64,000 nt of DNA from Cololabis saira (Eukaryota; Chordata; Actinopteri; Beloniformes; Belonidae). The stretch lies in contig NC_084599.1 in the NCBI RefSeq assembly GCF_033807715.1, forward strand, positions 29,383,625 to 29,447,624. Reading direction: 5' to 3'. A program made the translations under genes and the position numbers. Positions 50,831 to 62,344 of the stretch are shown one piece after another. The notes below the pieces were generated by a model. It was not told where the DNA came from, did no database searches, and worked only from the letters and a program-made list of their open reading frames with translations. The stretch's first letter is position 1, and each line of letters starts with the position of its first letter.

Positions 50831-53735
50831 CACTTTAGTTTAACATGTCACTATAGTAATCATAACTTGATGTATAAATTATACAGAAGTCCTATCTTGT
50901 CATTAATATGTCCAGCGCACCATAACAATAAACTGACGGATAGACTAATAACCTGAATTCAAATTAGATTACATTTCGATCAGTGTATTATACTGACTAA
51001 ATATGGAAACCTTTGGAGGGTCCCAGGAAGTTGCTTTTTTTCAAATCCACAATATTCTTGATGTACAACAGGATTGCTTTCATCTTTACCTTGCTACGTA
51101 GCAATTCTCACTTATAAAAGATACTATTGTGTAACATGCACTGCTACTGGATTTCTAAATGATCAGTCTTTAGCCAGTGGGTGTTGTCATTCTGACTTCC
51201 TTCCTACTAATCCTTCCTGGCACTCCGAGCTGGCAAGTATGTAGATGAATTCTGCTTTATCAAAAGGCTGAATCACAACCAATGCAAGGTGATGGCACTC
51301 CTTTATTGATTGGGACCTCTGACCTTCCTTTGGGAGTTGAGGGATGTGGAATATCTCTCTTTGGCGATAGAATATCACCGATAAATGGCTGAGAGGAACA
51401 GCGTTTCTGAGAAATGAATGGAGAGAGGTTCACAGCACTAGGAGAGATGTTTCCTGGCAGGCAGGGATTAAAAAAGCTCCCACAAATATGTTCAGCAGCT
51501 TGGTATACTCTGTGCCCACTGGTAAAAATAGGCCTTCTTCCAAAGGGAAGTGATGACGTCTGCAGCCTGTCTGCATCACTAGTGAGGAGTCGACTTCATC
51601 CACGTACTGGCAGAGCTAAGACACAAAGTGGGGGGGGGGGGCAACAGCGATCACCATGGCAACACATGCAGGGTGACGCAGGTAAAAGCTCGTAGAAAGG
51701 GAGATGGGTGGCGATTGGCTGCCGACTGCAGCAGCATGTCAGTGTGGAAGAGATGTGTGGGTGGTATCGAGGAGGAATTAGCCCCCCGCACCACAACACA
51801 AACAGACACATGCAGTCCAAGCCTGTTAGCACGACTAACGAGTCAACCGAGCACTGCGACAATACAATTTAACATGTGTCCTCAGGACTGACTTCATGGG
51901 CACTGGAAAATTATATTATTTTCCTCCCTTTTAATTGCCATCTTGGATTTGCATCAGTGCATTTCTAATGAAAACATTTTTTCACATATACTCAAATATG
52001 AATCCTTTATATTCAGTGGGACTCAACAGAACATTGGGGCTAATTTACCTTCTTTTTCAAACCCTTTTTTTTCTTGAAGTGCTGACATTTCAGAGATTAT
52101 TCTTCCCTCCAGTCATAATCTTATTTAACCTTTCAATAGTTTTTTGTATAAGATCTTTGCTTGTTTGTCAGCCAACCACTTACACATTTCAGACAACTGT
52201 AACAAATAAATGGACATGTAGGAGTTAGCTTTTTTTTTAAATAGCAAGAGAGTGGTTTGATATGGAATAGTGAGACTGATGGTCTTAAGGGAAGTCATTC
52301 CTATTTTATCAGCAAAAGTTGGCAGTCGTCAGACTCCTGGGCATCAGCACCCACATATATAGACACACCTTTATTAGTCAAAACTTTACAACTACCACAA
52401 TCTCCCCTTAATCTGCAGTTCATTGAAACTATTTTATATCTTTTAGATGTGTAAATCTTCCTCAGTGCATAAATGTTGTTTTGTTAGAGGGTACATTGAC
52501 TGACATTCAAATGGACAAAATGTCCTTTAAAACCCCGGGAACCTTGACCTCAGCCCGGCTGTGCAACACCAGGACCTTCCTACAAGTGGACTGCAGCCGT
52601 CATCAATACATCTCTGCATTTCTTGCTTTGAAATGCCCAAAAATGGTGGACCATGGTAACTGAAGCTGTGATCATTTATGGGGAATTAAGTTTAGAGAAA
52701 CAGCTTGTTAAACTAACAAATATCGCCACCTACTGTCCACATGTGAGGAAGACTTTATCTGCGAGTCATGAAGGAGTGTGGATAGAAATAGAAATAACAT
52801 TAATCTGAATATCCGTCCGTTGCTTGATTTATAGTGATTTGAGTGTAACGATCAGGGCTGCACTTGCCACAGATTTTCAAAAGCTCACATTCAATCAAGT
52901 TCAGTTAGTCATAAAATCTGACTTGAAAATAAAAGAGTTGTATTTTTGTGTTTTTAATATCTTTATCTATCATTCTTTTTTTTTTTTTACCCAAAAGTTC
53001 CTCCTGTTGATGTTGAGCTTCTTGCCGCAGCAAGGCTCCATAAACCGTTCTGGAGCTTAAAATATCTCAGAGCTTCAGACATTTTGATTATAACTGTCTA
53101 AATAAAAACAACATTACAAAATTACAGTGCATAGGGAGGTACAAGAAGAACCTGAACAATCTGGATATACCATCAACAACTGTCAATTATCAAAACCTGA
53201 CATAAACAAACCTCCACAAGCATGGACATTTTATCTGTTTTATTTAATATATTTTGAAAGAAAGGTCTGATCAGTATGTTAAAATAAATTCCACATAATT
53301 TTCCATATACTGCAGCTATTAAAATATTTGATAAAAATATGCTGCAGGCCTCTGTGCACCATTTTTAAATGGAATATAAATTCCTCTTCTTTAACATTTT
53401 TAAATAGTACATAAAATCAGTAGATTACTTATAGAAATATTTTAGTGTTGATTGTCATCACCAGATTTGTCAAATTTATCTTTGAGTAAGTGTCCGGCTC
53501 AAAACAACATATAATTTCTATTCCACAAAGAAGTTAGGGTATAATGGGTGAGATTATTTAGCCTCCTTTTATTAATGTTTAGTAAAACTTTAACAGGTTG
53601 TCATGCATCTTTATACCTCAATGCAAACCATTTGTTTATTTAAATGTACACCTAAGGAGGTGGAAGTTTTCTTGGACTGACTTGTTTACACAAGGATCTA
53701 TACAAACCAAAGACCTTTAACCCAAAGACCGTGAA
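50831..53735. other. Intergenic stretch, nothing recognised
   Basis: No gene, SINE or TIR pair recognised. A 93-residue plus frame at 51414-51695 and its opposite-strand shadow show no family motif. Confidence 0.4.
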
Positions 53736-53739
53736 TCTG

Positions 53740-54420
53740 TCCAAGACAAGTTTATTTGTGTAGCACAATTCAACACAAGGTAATTCAAAGTGCTTTACAT
53801 CAACATTAAAAGCAGCAAGACACAATTAAACAGTAAATAACAAATAAAATGATAAGAAAAGAGGTAAAACAATAAAAAGCACAAGTTTCTAAAAATAAGG
53901 GCAGTAGAGTACAGCAGGTAAGTATTTGATTTAAGAGGATTTAAAGGAGCTAACAGTTGGAGCAGACCTCAGGTCTACAGGAAGTTTGTTCCACCGGTGA
54001 GGAGCAGAATAACTGAACGCTGCCTCACCTTGCTGGTTCTGGTTCTGGAACCACAACAAACCAGATCCAGATGAACCTCAGGGGTCTGGGAACTTCATAG
54101 GGAACTAACAGGTCCAGCATGTATTTTGGTCCAAGACCATTCAGGTCTTTGTAGACCAGCAGTGAGATTTTAAACTCTATCCTTTGACTCACTGGAAGCC
54201 AGTGTAGCTGTTTCATGACCGGTGTAATATGGTCCAGTTTCCTGGTGTTTGTAAGGACTCTGGCGGCAGCGTTCTGGATCAGCTGCAGCTGCCTGATTGA
54301 TTTCTTGTTAAAGATGCCTGTAAAGATGCCATTGCAATTATCCAACCTACTGAAAATGAATGTATGAATTCTTTTCAGAGAAAAAGAAAGAAAAGAAGAA
54401 AGAAAAAAAAGAAAATCCCA
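53740..54420 (-). pseudogene. L2-type LINE fragment, reversed
   Basis: The minus frame 54025-54483 (152 residues) carries LQLIQNAAARVLTNTRK, DHITPVMKQLHWLPVSQRIE, FKISLLVYKDLNGLGPKYM and LVPYEVPRPLR, the classic C-terminal ORF2 order of fish L2 elements. The 3' UTR extends to 53740 with AAAGTGCTTTACATC wording matching the forward copy at 43255-43682. 5'-truncated; the catalytic core is missing. Confidence 0.85.
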
Positions 54421-54719
54421 AATTTGAGGTAGGAAATCTTTTTTGGAATATAGTATATGTTCATTATTTAGTCTGTACACCACTACAGAATAAAGTCTAA
54501 AATGTTACCCAAACTTTGAATTATTATTCATTTCAATGAAAGCAAAGCACCACACTGTTAAGTATATATTTTCTTACAGTTATAGTAATTTACTGACAAA
54601 TAAAACTGTTTCAATGGCTTTTAGTGTGTTTAATTTTAGGCAAATCTATTAACAGATATTTAATCATATGCAATATGCCGTGTACAGGATCAATGTTTAT
54701 GTTTTGAGAGTCGCATTTT

Positions 54720-55460
54720 CGACACTTTTTTTGATTGATTGAAGAATTTATTAGGAGAATTGCATAGGATCAGGTACAGTTTCATGACAGTACTCGCTGA
54801 TACAAAGTCAACTAAAAGGCATTATTCCAAGAAAGCATTACACTTGTTTACATTGGAGACCTTTTTTAAACTCATATAACATTGAATGACATACAGGTAA
54901 GAAGCAGTACTTTGTAGGGAAGATTGTAAAAAAAAAGAAAAGGGGGGAATTTACTGTTATTTTGCAGCGAGAGAGACTAAAAAGGTGATGAGACAAATAG
55001 AATAAGCTAGGTAATACAAAACAAAAGCAGAAAACAAAAAAAAAACAAAAAAAAAACAAAAACAAGAAACAATAATCAGAAGGAACAGCGGGATGTGCAG
55101 TAGAGGCTTTGATTATTCCCAGTTACGAGTAGCAGCCTCCTGTAGGTGGCTTTTTAGGGCAGACCTGAAGGAGATTAGGGATTTGCTCTCTTTTATGGCT
55201 GTCGGTAAGGAATTCCACATGTTGGTAGTATAGGATGCAAACGAATTTGAACCTTTCTTGGAGTTTACCCTGGACTGAAAGTGATTTGTGGAGCTGCCTC
55301 TAGTGTTATGGTGGTGAACATCTTTTACATTTTGAAAGTATCTAGACAAGTACAAGGGTATTTTGGAGGAGTAATGTATCTTGTACACCAAAATCAATGC
55401 AAGAAACTGTACTCTGTCGGCTACCAGGAGCCATCCCACGCTAGGGGGCAGCATGCTGAA
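54720..55460 (-). pseudogene. LINE fragment of another family, reversed
   Basis: The minus frame 55113-55454 contains VADRVQFLALILVYKIHYS, HHHNTRGSSTNHF and TTNMWNSLPTAIKESKSLIS, then FRSALKSHL: the ORF2 C-terminus of a CR1/Rex1-like non-LTR element. An A-rich 3' region runs to about 54720. It ends only about 110 bp before the lsm4 start codon, so its 5' edge borders the lsm4 promoter. Confidence 0.75.
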
Positions 55461-55479
55461 CTACACAAATAATTACACT

Positions 55480-55572
55480 CTTTGGTTATTAGACAAAGAA
55501 GAAGAGTAGGTGGGAAACCCGTGTTGGTTAGTGAACGTAAGAGGCAATAAAAGAAAAACATATTTCATCAAA
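55480..55572 (+). promoter_or_regulatory. lsm4: Probable lsm4 5' UTR / core promoter
   Basis: Lies between the LINE at 54720-55460 and the start codon. No TATA box at a fixed distance; it contains ATTGG-like and AAGAAGAAGAG wording. Transcription start not fixed. Confidence 0.35.
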
Positions 55573-55575
55573 ATG
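55573..55575 (+). CDS. lsm4: lsm4 coding exon 1 (ATG only)
   Basis: The initiator codon is followed at once by the donor GTAAGC, so the first coding exon contributes Met alone. The next exon begins with CTT CCT CTG, matching the conserved MLPLSLL start. Confidence 0.85.
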
Positions 55576-56187
55576 GTAAGCATTTAAACTTCACACGAAA
55601 TAATGTCATCGTTTCTCCCTTTCGAGACGCACACCTTATATTCTGCTAACGAAAATAGCGTCAAGAAAATGGTAGCGCCGGTGAAAAGTTGTCTCTGTTA
55701 GCTCAGTGATGTTAGCAACCGAAGCTAAGCTGGCTACAAACGCACCTGAAAGGTTACGTTTGATTAAAAACTCTTCTGTTTTGTCACAATGATAGTTTGT
55801 GGTTCCTTTTGTAAAGTATCAAGCATTTAAAAAGCTCCCATTAAGAGATGCCTAGCATAGATCTAAAACAAAGTCAAAACATATCACAATTTAAAAAAAG
55901 ATAAAGAAACTTTTTTTTCAAAATACAGTGGCGAATAAAAATGTAGATATATATAGATTTATTTAATATGTGTACATACAGTATTATGTATGGTTATATC
56001 TCTGTTAATATATATGGATATATAGTTATATGTAGATATGTTGATAAATGGATGTATATTCATGTTGATATATAGACTTATATTATGCTTTTGTGTTCTA
56101 TAAGTAAGCTAATTGATTCTCTTGCTATTTGGAAAAATGTATATAAGATTCAGGGATAGGACCTGATAAGTTGTCTTTTATCTACAA

Positions 56188-56253
<66 letters not shown>

Positions 56254-59200
56254 ACTTTATTTTTTTACTTTTTTGTATTGTTCTTTTTTTAATATGCATA
56301 TTCGAAATAAAGCTCAATAATATTAATAATAATAATGCCATCGTCTACTTTTAAACCAAATAATCACATGTAATTTGACTGAAATAAAAGGCGAACGAGA
56401 CATTTGTTGTTTTTGTTTCTTTTTTCCCCTTTCAGTGCTTGTTGTTGTTTTGTTTAGTATGAGAACCAGATCTGACTCTAGTTCACGTTACTGAAATAGC
56501 TGATAGTAATTACATTTCGTGTATGTGACCTGTTTCCTTGTCATTTTTCAGCTTCCTCTGTCTCTGCTGAAAACCGCTCAGAACCATCCAATGGTGAGAA
56601 AAGACTCTGGCTATAAAAGCGAATGATATAACCATTTATTTTAGTAAAACTGCCTTTCTTTAGGAGCAAAGCGTCCTTGAATACAGTACAGACCAAAAGT
56701 TTGGACACACCTTCTCATTCAAACAAATGGGGAAGTGAGTCCAAAATTTTGATGTGCACTGTATAATAAAAGAAAATATATGTATTTTAAGCAGGCAGCA
56801 ATGATTTGTAGTTTTTTATATCTTAACCATATCCAATTGTCTTATTCTCCTGCAAAGCATATTTTGAATTGCTGCTAATTGTTCCACTGAATTAAATTTC
56901 TTCTAATTTTAGCTCTTCTCAATTTCCCAATGGTATATGTTTTAGTTTAACTATAGTTTGCAATGTACCTTGAAATTTGAGTAATTTTTATAGTTTGTAA
57001 TTTCAATAGATTGTAAGCTTATTCTTTTTGTGTTTCACGTAAATTAAAACGTAACCTTTTGTGTGGACGTTTCGCACCTCAGCTGGTGGAGCTGAAGAAT
57101 GGAGAGACGTACAATGGTCACCTGGTCAGCTGTGACAACTGGATGAACATCAATCTGAGAGAAGTCATCTGCACATCCAGGGTAAAGCTGACCTGTTCTT
57201 ACTTCTATGCGGACACTTAAATCACTTCCCTTGATCCAGGGACTAATATCCTATGTACCTAGCATTGATATGCCTTCCTGCATGTGTTCATCAGATGTGG
57301 ACAGTCCTCAATGCAGGAATTCAGATTCAGAGTCTGAGTAGCGTAAGCGTATAAATCCTTTCTTGGCCACTCTGAAGTCTTAACCCTTTATATTTCCCCA
57401 TTTGGAAATGATCTGACACAGATATAGTTACATTCTTTCAACACTGTAAAAACAAATGTGTTCCTCGTCATATTGAAGGACCACCTACTCCCACGACATT
57501 GTTCATTGTAGCTACAATTTGGACATATGTTTATGTAATAAATTTAAAGTGTGCTCTTTTGCTGAGATGAAAAAGATTAATTGTTGGATCTATTTTGATA
57601 GAGTTCGACTTAAATTCTCCTGCTTTTGAGTTTTCCCTTTAGGGCAAATCTAACTCTGTTCTCTGTCTTTTCCACTCTGGACCTGAGCTTTCTGAATCTA
57701 AATGAAAGGCTGAAATTGTGGTTTGGAACAGGTGGAAGACTGTGCTGCTACTCTTGGCCCTTTGGGGTCGTTTTCTCATGCATTTGTTGTTGTGCTTTTT
57801 GACTGCACATTTAAATTTGTGTTTAAATATCAGTTCTGTTGTCAAAACTAGAGTCTTCCAATTACAACTTTTGAACAAGGTGAAACCATACTTGTTATGA
57901 TTTTGAAAGTAGTACTTGCCTTTATAACCCCAAGAGTGGATAATGGATGTTGGTTTAGACCAATTGTCTCTTTGTCAGCTTCAGTTGGTGAAAAATGTTG
58001 CTGCTTGTCTCTCACTGGGACAATAGTGAGCATATTATCCTCCGTCCATTTTAGAATAGATTACAAGATTTTATTGATAGTTTTTAAGGTTTAATGTTTT
58101 TAGCACCATCATGTTCACCATCATATCAGAGCGCTTAGATCATCCCATTAGTTGGTCTTTGCCGTTCCCAGGTCCACATTCCGAGGTATAATTCTGGATA
58201 CGGTTTTTGTTGTTTTATTCTGTATTGATATGCATTATTTATATTCTTTTTTTTTTGTGTGTATTCATTTATATCTGTAAAGCACTGTGGGCAACCTTGG
58301 TTTTTGAATTTGCTGTATAAATACATTTGACCATGACATGCAGCATTATAACAGAGCTATCCAAAAAAGCAGCTAATCTTGTGTAATTTATAAAGAAATT
58401 ACCACAAAAAAACACTACATCTTAAGTAGATTGTTAGGAATTTGTTTATGGGGATAAAAATGTAAAATGTTTCTCTTACAGTGCAGACTGTATTGGATTG
58501 AGATCTGGTGACTGTGGAGGCTATTTGAGTACAGTGCAATCATTTCCATGTTCAAGAAACCAGTCTGAGATGATTCACGCTTTATGACATGGCGCGTTAT
58601 CCTGCTGGAAGTAGCCATCAGAAGATGGTACACTGTGGTCATAAAGGGATGGACATGTTCAGCAACAATACTCGGGTAGGCTGTGGCGTTGACACAATGC
58701 TCAATTGATAATAATGGGCCCAAAGTGTGCCAGGAAAATATCCCCCACACCATTACACCACCACCAGCTGGATCTGTTGATACAAGGCAGGATGGATCCA
58801 TGCTTTCACGTTGTTGATGCCAAATTCTGTCCCTACCATCCAAATGTCGCAGCTGAAATTCAGACTCATCTGACCCGGCAACGTTTTTCCAATCTTCTGT
58901 TGTCCCATTTTGGTGAGCCTGTGCGAATTGTAGCTTCAGTTTCCTGTTCTTAGCTGACAGGAGAGGCACCTGGTCTGGTCTTCTGCTGCTGTAGCCCATC
59001 CGCCTCAAGTTTCGACGTGCTGTGCGTTCAGAGATGCTCTTCTGCATAACTCAGTTGTAACTAGTAGTTATTTGAGTTACTGTTGCCTTTGTATCAGCTC
59101 AAAGCAGCCTTGCCATTCTCCTCTGGCATCCACAAGGCATTTGCGCCCACAGAACTGCTAGTCACTGGATAGTTTCTCTTTTTCTGACCATTCTCTGTAA

Positions 59201-60332
59201 ACCCTAGAGATAGTTGTGTGAAAATCCCAGTAGATCTGCAGTTTCTGAAATCCTCAGACCAGCCCGTCTGGCACCAACAACCACGCCACGTTCAGAGTCA
59301 CTTAAATCACCTTTCTTCCCCATTCTGATGCCCGGTTTGAACTGCAGCAGATCATCTTGACCATGCCTAAATGCATAGAGATGCTGCCATGTGATTGGCT
59401 GATTTAGAAATTGGCATTAACGAGCAGTTGGAAGGGTGTGCCTAATAAAGTGGCCGGGTGAGTGTACTGTGCAATGTGTCCTGGTCAGTTGCTCACTTGA
59501 AATTTTCCTATTAGTGCCCAACCGTGCTGGTATTTCTCACTTATAACAAGTTATACAGTTATTTGTGTACTATGTGGGACACTTTGACAAGATCAGCATA
59601 TTGTTGGAGCATATGATTCAGAAAAAACTACCATGGTTTTTTCTTTGCAATAACTATCTATAAAGTGTGATACTTCGAGTTAGGAGGAATTGGTCTTTTT
59701 TTTTTTGTTCTTTTGAACTACTTGTTGATTCCCTGATTTCCCACCTTATCCTCATCAGGAAGTTTGGGGCGGTTTTCTTTGTAGAAGGATGATAAGCAAA
59801 GGTCAAGCAAATGGTATACATTGACACACTTATTTCCTGTTTGCAGGATGGAGATAAATTTTGGAGGATGCCAGAGTGCTACATCCGAGGAAGCACTATC
59901 AAGTATCTGCGGATTCCCGACGAGATCATCGACATGGTGAAGGAGGAGGTTGTGTCGAAGGGCAGAGGGCGCGGAGGTGCCCAGCAGAACAAACAGCAGG
60001 GAAAAGGGCGAGGAGGACCCGGCCGAGGTGGGGGGATAATAGCTTTTGTAGTCAATTTTATTTGAAAATTCTCTGATTGATAAAAAAATATTTTTTTGCC
60101 ATTTTTCATTAGGGAGTAATGGATTTATTTTTATTTTTTTGTTTGCAAAGCAAAACGAGTGATTTATTCTCTATCACCTTCTCTTTTAGGTGTGTTTGGT
60201 GGCCGTGGCAGAGGGATGTCTGGTGGTCCTGGTCGGGGCCAGCAGCAGCAGCAACAGCAGCAGCAACAGCAAATGCAGCAGCAGCAGGATAAGAAACCAG
60301 GCAAACCGCAGGGGATGAAAAACCAGCACTGA
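55573..60332 (+). CDS. lsm4: U6 snRNA-associated Sm-like protein Lsm4 (five coding exons)
   Basis: Subunit of the Lsm2-8 ring that binds the U-tail of U6 snRNA in the nucleus and of the Lsm1-7 ring that promotes mRNA decapping in P-bodies. Exons 55573-55575, 56552-56593, 57083-57181, 59847-60027 and 60190-60332 join to 468 nt, 155 residues (human 139). The Sm fold is nearly invariant: Sm1 about residues 16-48 ([20 protein letters not shown], then [13 protein letters not shown]) and Sm2 about 59-72 ([14 protein letters not shown]). The C-terminal tail is RGG-rich ([21 protein letters not shown]) and then glutamine-rich, with 11 Q, Met and 4 Q at residues 126-141, which explains the extra length. 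All junctions have GT-AG sites. Confidence 0.96.
56187..56249. repeat. CA/TA microsatellite in lsm4 intron 1
   Basis: A short (CA)n run passes into about 23 TA units. Confidence 0.95.
56552..56593 (+). CDS. lsm4: lsm4 coding exon 2 (42 bp)
   Basis: Fourteen codons, [14 protein letters not shown], between TCATTTTTCAG and GTGAGA. Phase 0 on both sides. Confidence 0.93.
56682..56763. mobile_element. 82-bp Tc1-type terminal remnant (GTTTGGACACACC)
   Basis: TACAGTACAGACCAAAAGTT at the left is mirrored by AAAATTTTGATGTGCACTGTA at the right. These resemble the ends of a fish Tc1-type family with almost everything between deleted. Confidence 0.65.
57083..57181 (+). CDS. lsm4: lsm4 coding exon 3
   Basis: 33 codons holding Sm motif 1, between CGCACCTCAG and GTAAAG. 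Phase 0 at both ends. Confidence 0.95.
57885..58335 (+). pseudogene. L2-type LINE 3' remnant
   Basis: Broken plus-strand frames give CLSLTGT and [15 protein letters not shown], then a 3' UTR with CTGTAAAGCACTGTGGGCAA and TTTGCTGTATAAATACATTTG, a typical L2 tail. Confidence 0.65.
58491..59465 (-). mobile_element. Tc1-like transposon copy with 210-residue transposase remnant
   Basis: The minus frame 58415-59047 contains [48 protein letters not shown] (first catalytic Asp), [20 protein letters not shown] and [11 protein letters not shown]. Further 3', a frame shift breaks the stretch that should hold the second Asp (QQDNAPCH), and the element stops before the third acidic residue. The 5' terminus CACCCGGCCACTTTATTAGG is present near 59460. 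Non-functional; same family as 13653-14553. Confidence 0.88.
59847..60027 (+). CDS. lsm4: lsm4 coding exon 4
   Basis: 181 nt with Sm motif 2, the C-terminal helix of the fold ([11 protein letters not shown]) and the first RGG repeats. It ends CCGAG before the donor GTGGGG, phase 1. Confidence 0.95.
60190..60332 (+). CDS. lsm4: lsm4 last coding exon with polyglutamine tract
   Basis: 143 nt after TCTCTTTTAG, completing Gly109 and encoding VFGGRGRG, then GGPGRG, then the Q-rich run of mixed CAG/CAA codons, DKKPGKPQG and TGA. Confidence 0.95.
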
Positions 60333-61080
60333 CATTATGTGCTGCACCTTTGATAACACATTTTGTCGATAAAATGATTCTTACTTCAGTACACAAAGAT
60401 AAAGTTAACTCTCGGCTGTTTCTTTCTGCTGTGATTTTTCAAAGGACTAATAGTTGCAGAATGACACGGGGAAGTATAAGAGAAGCTGTGCTTTGCACTG
60501 AGTTTTTGTTTTTAGCATCTGGAAGATAGTATCTTGTTTTTTATTTGGTTTTGTTTTCTTAAAATGACTGTATGCCGGTAAGCAGCTCAGAGATGGCAGA
60601 CTCATCCTTTTTTGTATTAAAAAAAAAAACAAACATTTGTTGTAAGAAACAACACTGTAGAATCCGAAGTTGGATTGCATTGATTGGTACAGTAGAAGGG
60701 CTTTTTACTTTCAGCTTTTTTTGGTGGTCGTTTCCTCAGGTGTAGTTTCGTGGTATCGGAAGCCCCCTTCCCCAAATTTTGTTGCATGAACATGTATATA
60801 TTTTTAACTTCTCGATTTCCCTCATGTTTGTCTCATTATGTCGTTTGCAAATTTTTTTGTCCGTGAGCTACTCTGTAAAACCGGATCGCAGCAGGTGACC
60901 AGCAGGCTGACGGCTGAGAGGATTCAGTCCCCGAACACTTTTGTCAAAACATTTGTAAGACAACACAAAATAGTTAGGATTTCCATGAAAAGTTTAACAT
61001 TTGTTGTGCTGGTTGTTTCATTTTATTTTTGTAACAAAAGACAATATTGTAATTTATTTACACGAGAACTCAAGAATAAA
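60333..61080 (+). other. lsm4: lsm4 3' UTR
   Basis: Unique AT-rich sequence ending at AATAAA (61075-61080), a reasonable polyadenylation signal for lsm4. The 89-residue frame at 60838-61107 is not a recognised protein. Confidence 0.55.
61075..61080 (+). terminator. lsm4: Candidate lsm4 polyadenylation signal AATAAA
   Basis: Canonical hexamer about 745 bp after the stop codon. Chosen by position; not verified. Confidence 0.5.
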
Positions 61081-61139
61081 ACATGTTTTTTGTTGAAACA
61101 GCTATAATACTGTATCGATGAAAGAAGTCAGCCTCATTT

Positions 61140-62149
61140 TTCTTAGGTTCAAGGTCAAATTGAAGACACCATCTGGATGGAACAAAGAAAAGGGACGTCG
61201 ACTTGCTTTGATTCAAACCTTCATGAATCCAATTATGATTTTGATGGGTACATTAAATTATAGATTTTAAATCTTAACTTTTCTCTACCATCTTCTACTT
61301 ACATGTTTTGATATTCATCACAAAAATGAAATAGTTTTTTTTCCGTTTGGCACCCTTTTTATTAATAAAAGTTAGTCTCATTAAAATTTCCTCTAATTCA
61401 CCACAATACCAGATTTTTAGTCACATGAAATTTGAAAATGTATTTTATAAACATTTAAAAGATGTAAGATTACCTCGAGCTGAACTGATTTGTAATTTAT
61501 GTAAACATAACCAATATACACCAGAGATTCAACCCCTGGCAGATTCATTTTGTAAATTAATTTTTAAAAGTAATTCCTGCTGAAGAGTACAGCCATATTA
61601 TACTCCCATTTTTTTTGTAACATGCATATTAGGAACAAAACTTTTGTTTAGATTTTTTTTCCCCGCCCTAGAACTATTTTTGTCCCAAATTTTAGTGTCT
61701 CTTTGCCCTTTGAGTTCCTCTTATTTTATTGAAAACTAGCGTGCTAATTTTGGCGTTAACTTTTACAAAATTAAGTGCAGTAAAAAAAGTGGCCTTGGTG
61801 GAGGTAATAACATCGAGGACACATTGATAATCTCCTACAAAACAGCCTTGGATTAAGTTGCAAAAAACTTTATTGATCTTAATTGATTTCCATCCATTAA
61901 AAAAATACTATTTTCACTTATTTTTTTCTTCCTTTTTATACTCTTTTCTCCTTATATCATTCAAATCCACGTAAATATTCTAAGGACTCAAAGATGATGT
62001 GTAATGACTTCATTTTCCTCCTGAAGAGCGTTGTCCCACTAATTGGTGTTTGGTTGATGTAGTAAAAATCTATTTTCCTACCCTGGTAAAGTTTAATAAG
62101 TTAATAGAACATTACATGATGAAGTATCGAGGATTTTTTGTGCCAAAAT
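61140..62149. other. Intergenic stretch, nothing recognised
   Basis: AT-rich, with a 78-residue frame at 61347-61583 that shows no family motif. Confidence 0.4.
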
Positions 62150-62290
62150 TAAATAAATAAATACATCATTAATTAAAATAGGAATGAAATATATAATTAA
62201 TTAAATGTGTCATTAATTAATTAAAATGGGAATTAAATATATCATTCTTTCATTAAATGTGTCATTAGTTAATTAAATGCAGTTTTACAT
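62150..62290. repeat. ATTAATTAAATG-type AT-rich repeat, left of LINE
   Basis: Repeated phrases such as GTCATTAATTAATTAAAATG and GGAATTAAATATATCATT. The same wording recurs at 63755-63920. Confidence 0.7.
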
Positions 62291-62344
62291 TTCATGATTC
62301 ACACGCAACACAAAATCATTAATAAATTAGGGATTTTTTTTTAG

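Larger units (their letters stand above)
57182..59846. other. lsm4 intron 3, repeat-bearing
   Basis: 2.7 kb holding an L2-type LINE piece (57885-58335) and a Tc1 copy (58491-59465). The acceptor is TTTCCTGTTTGCAG. Confidence 0.85.
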
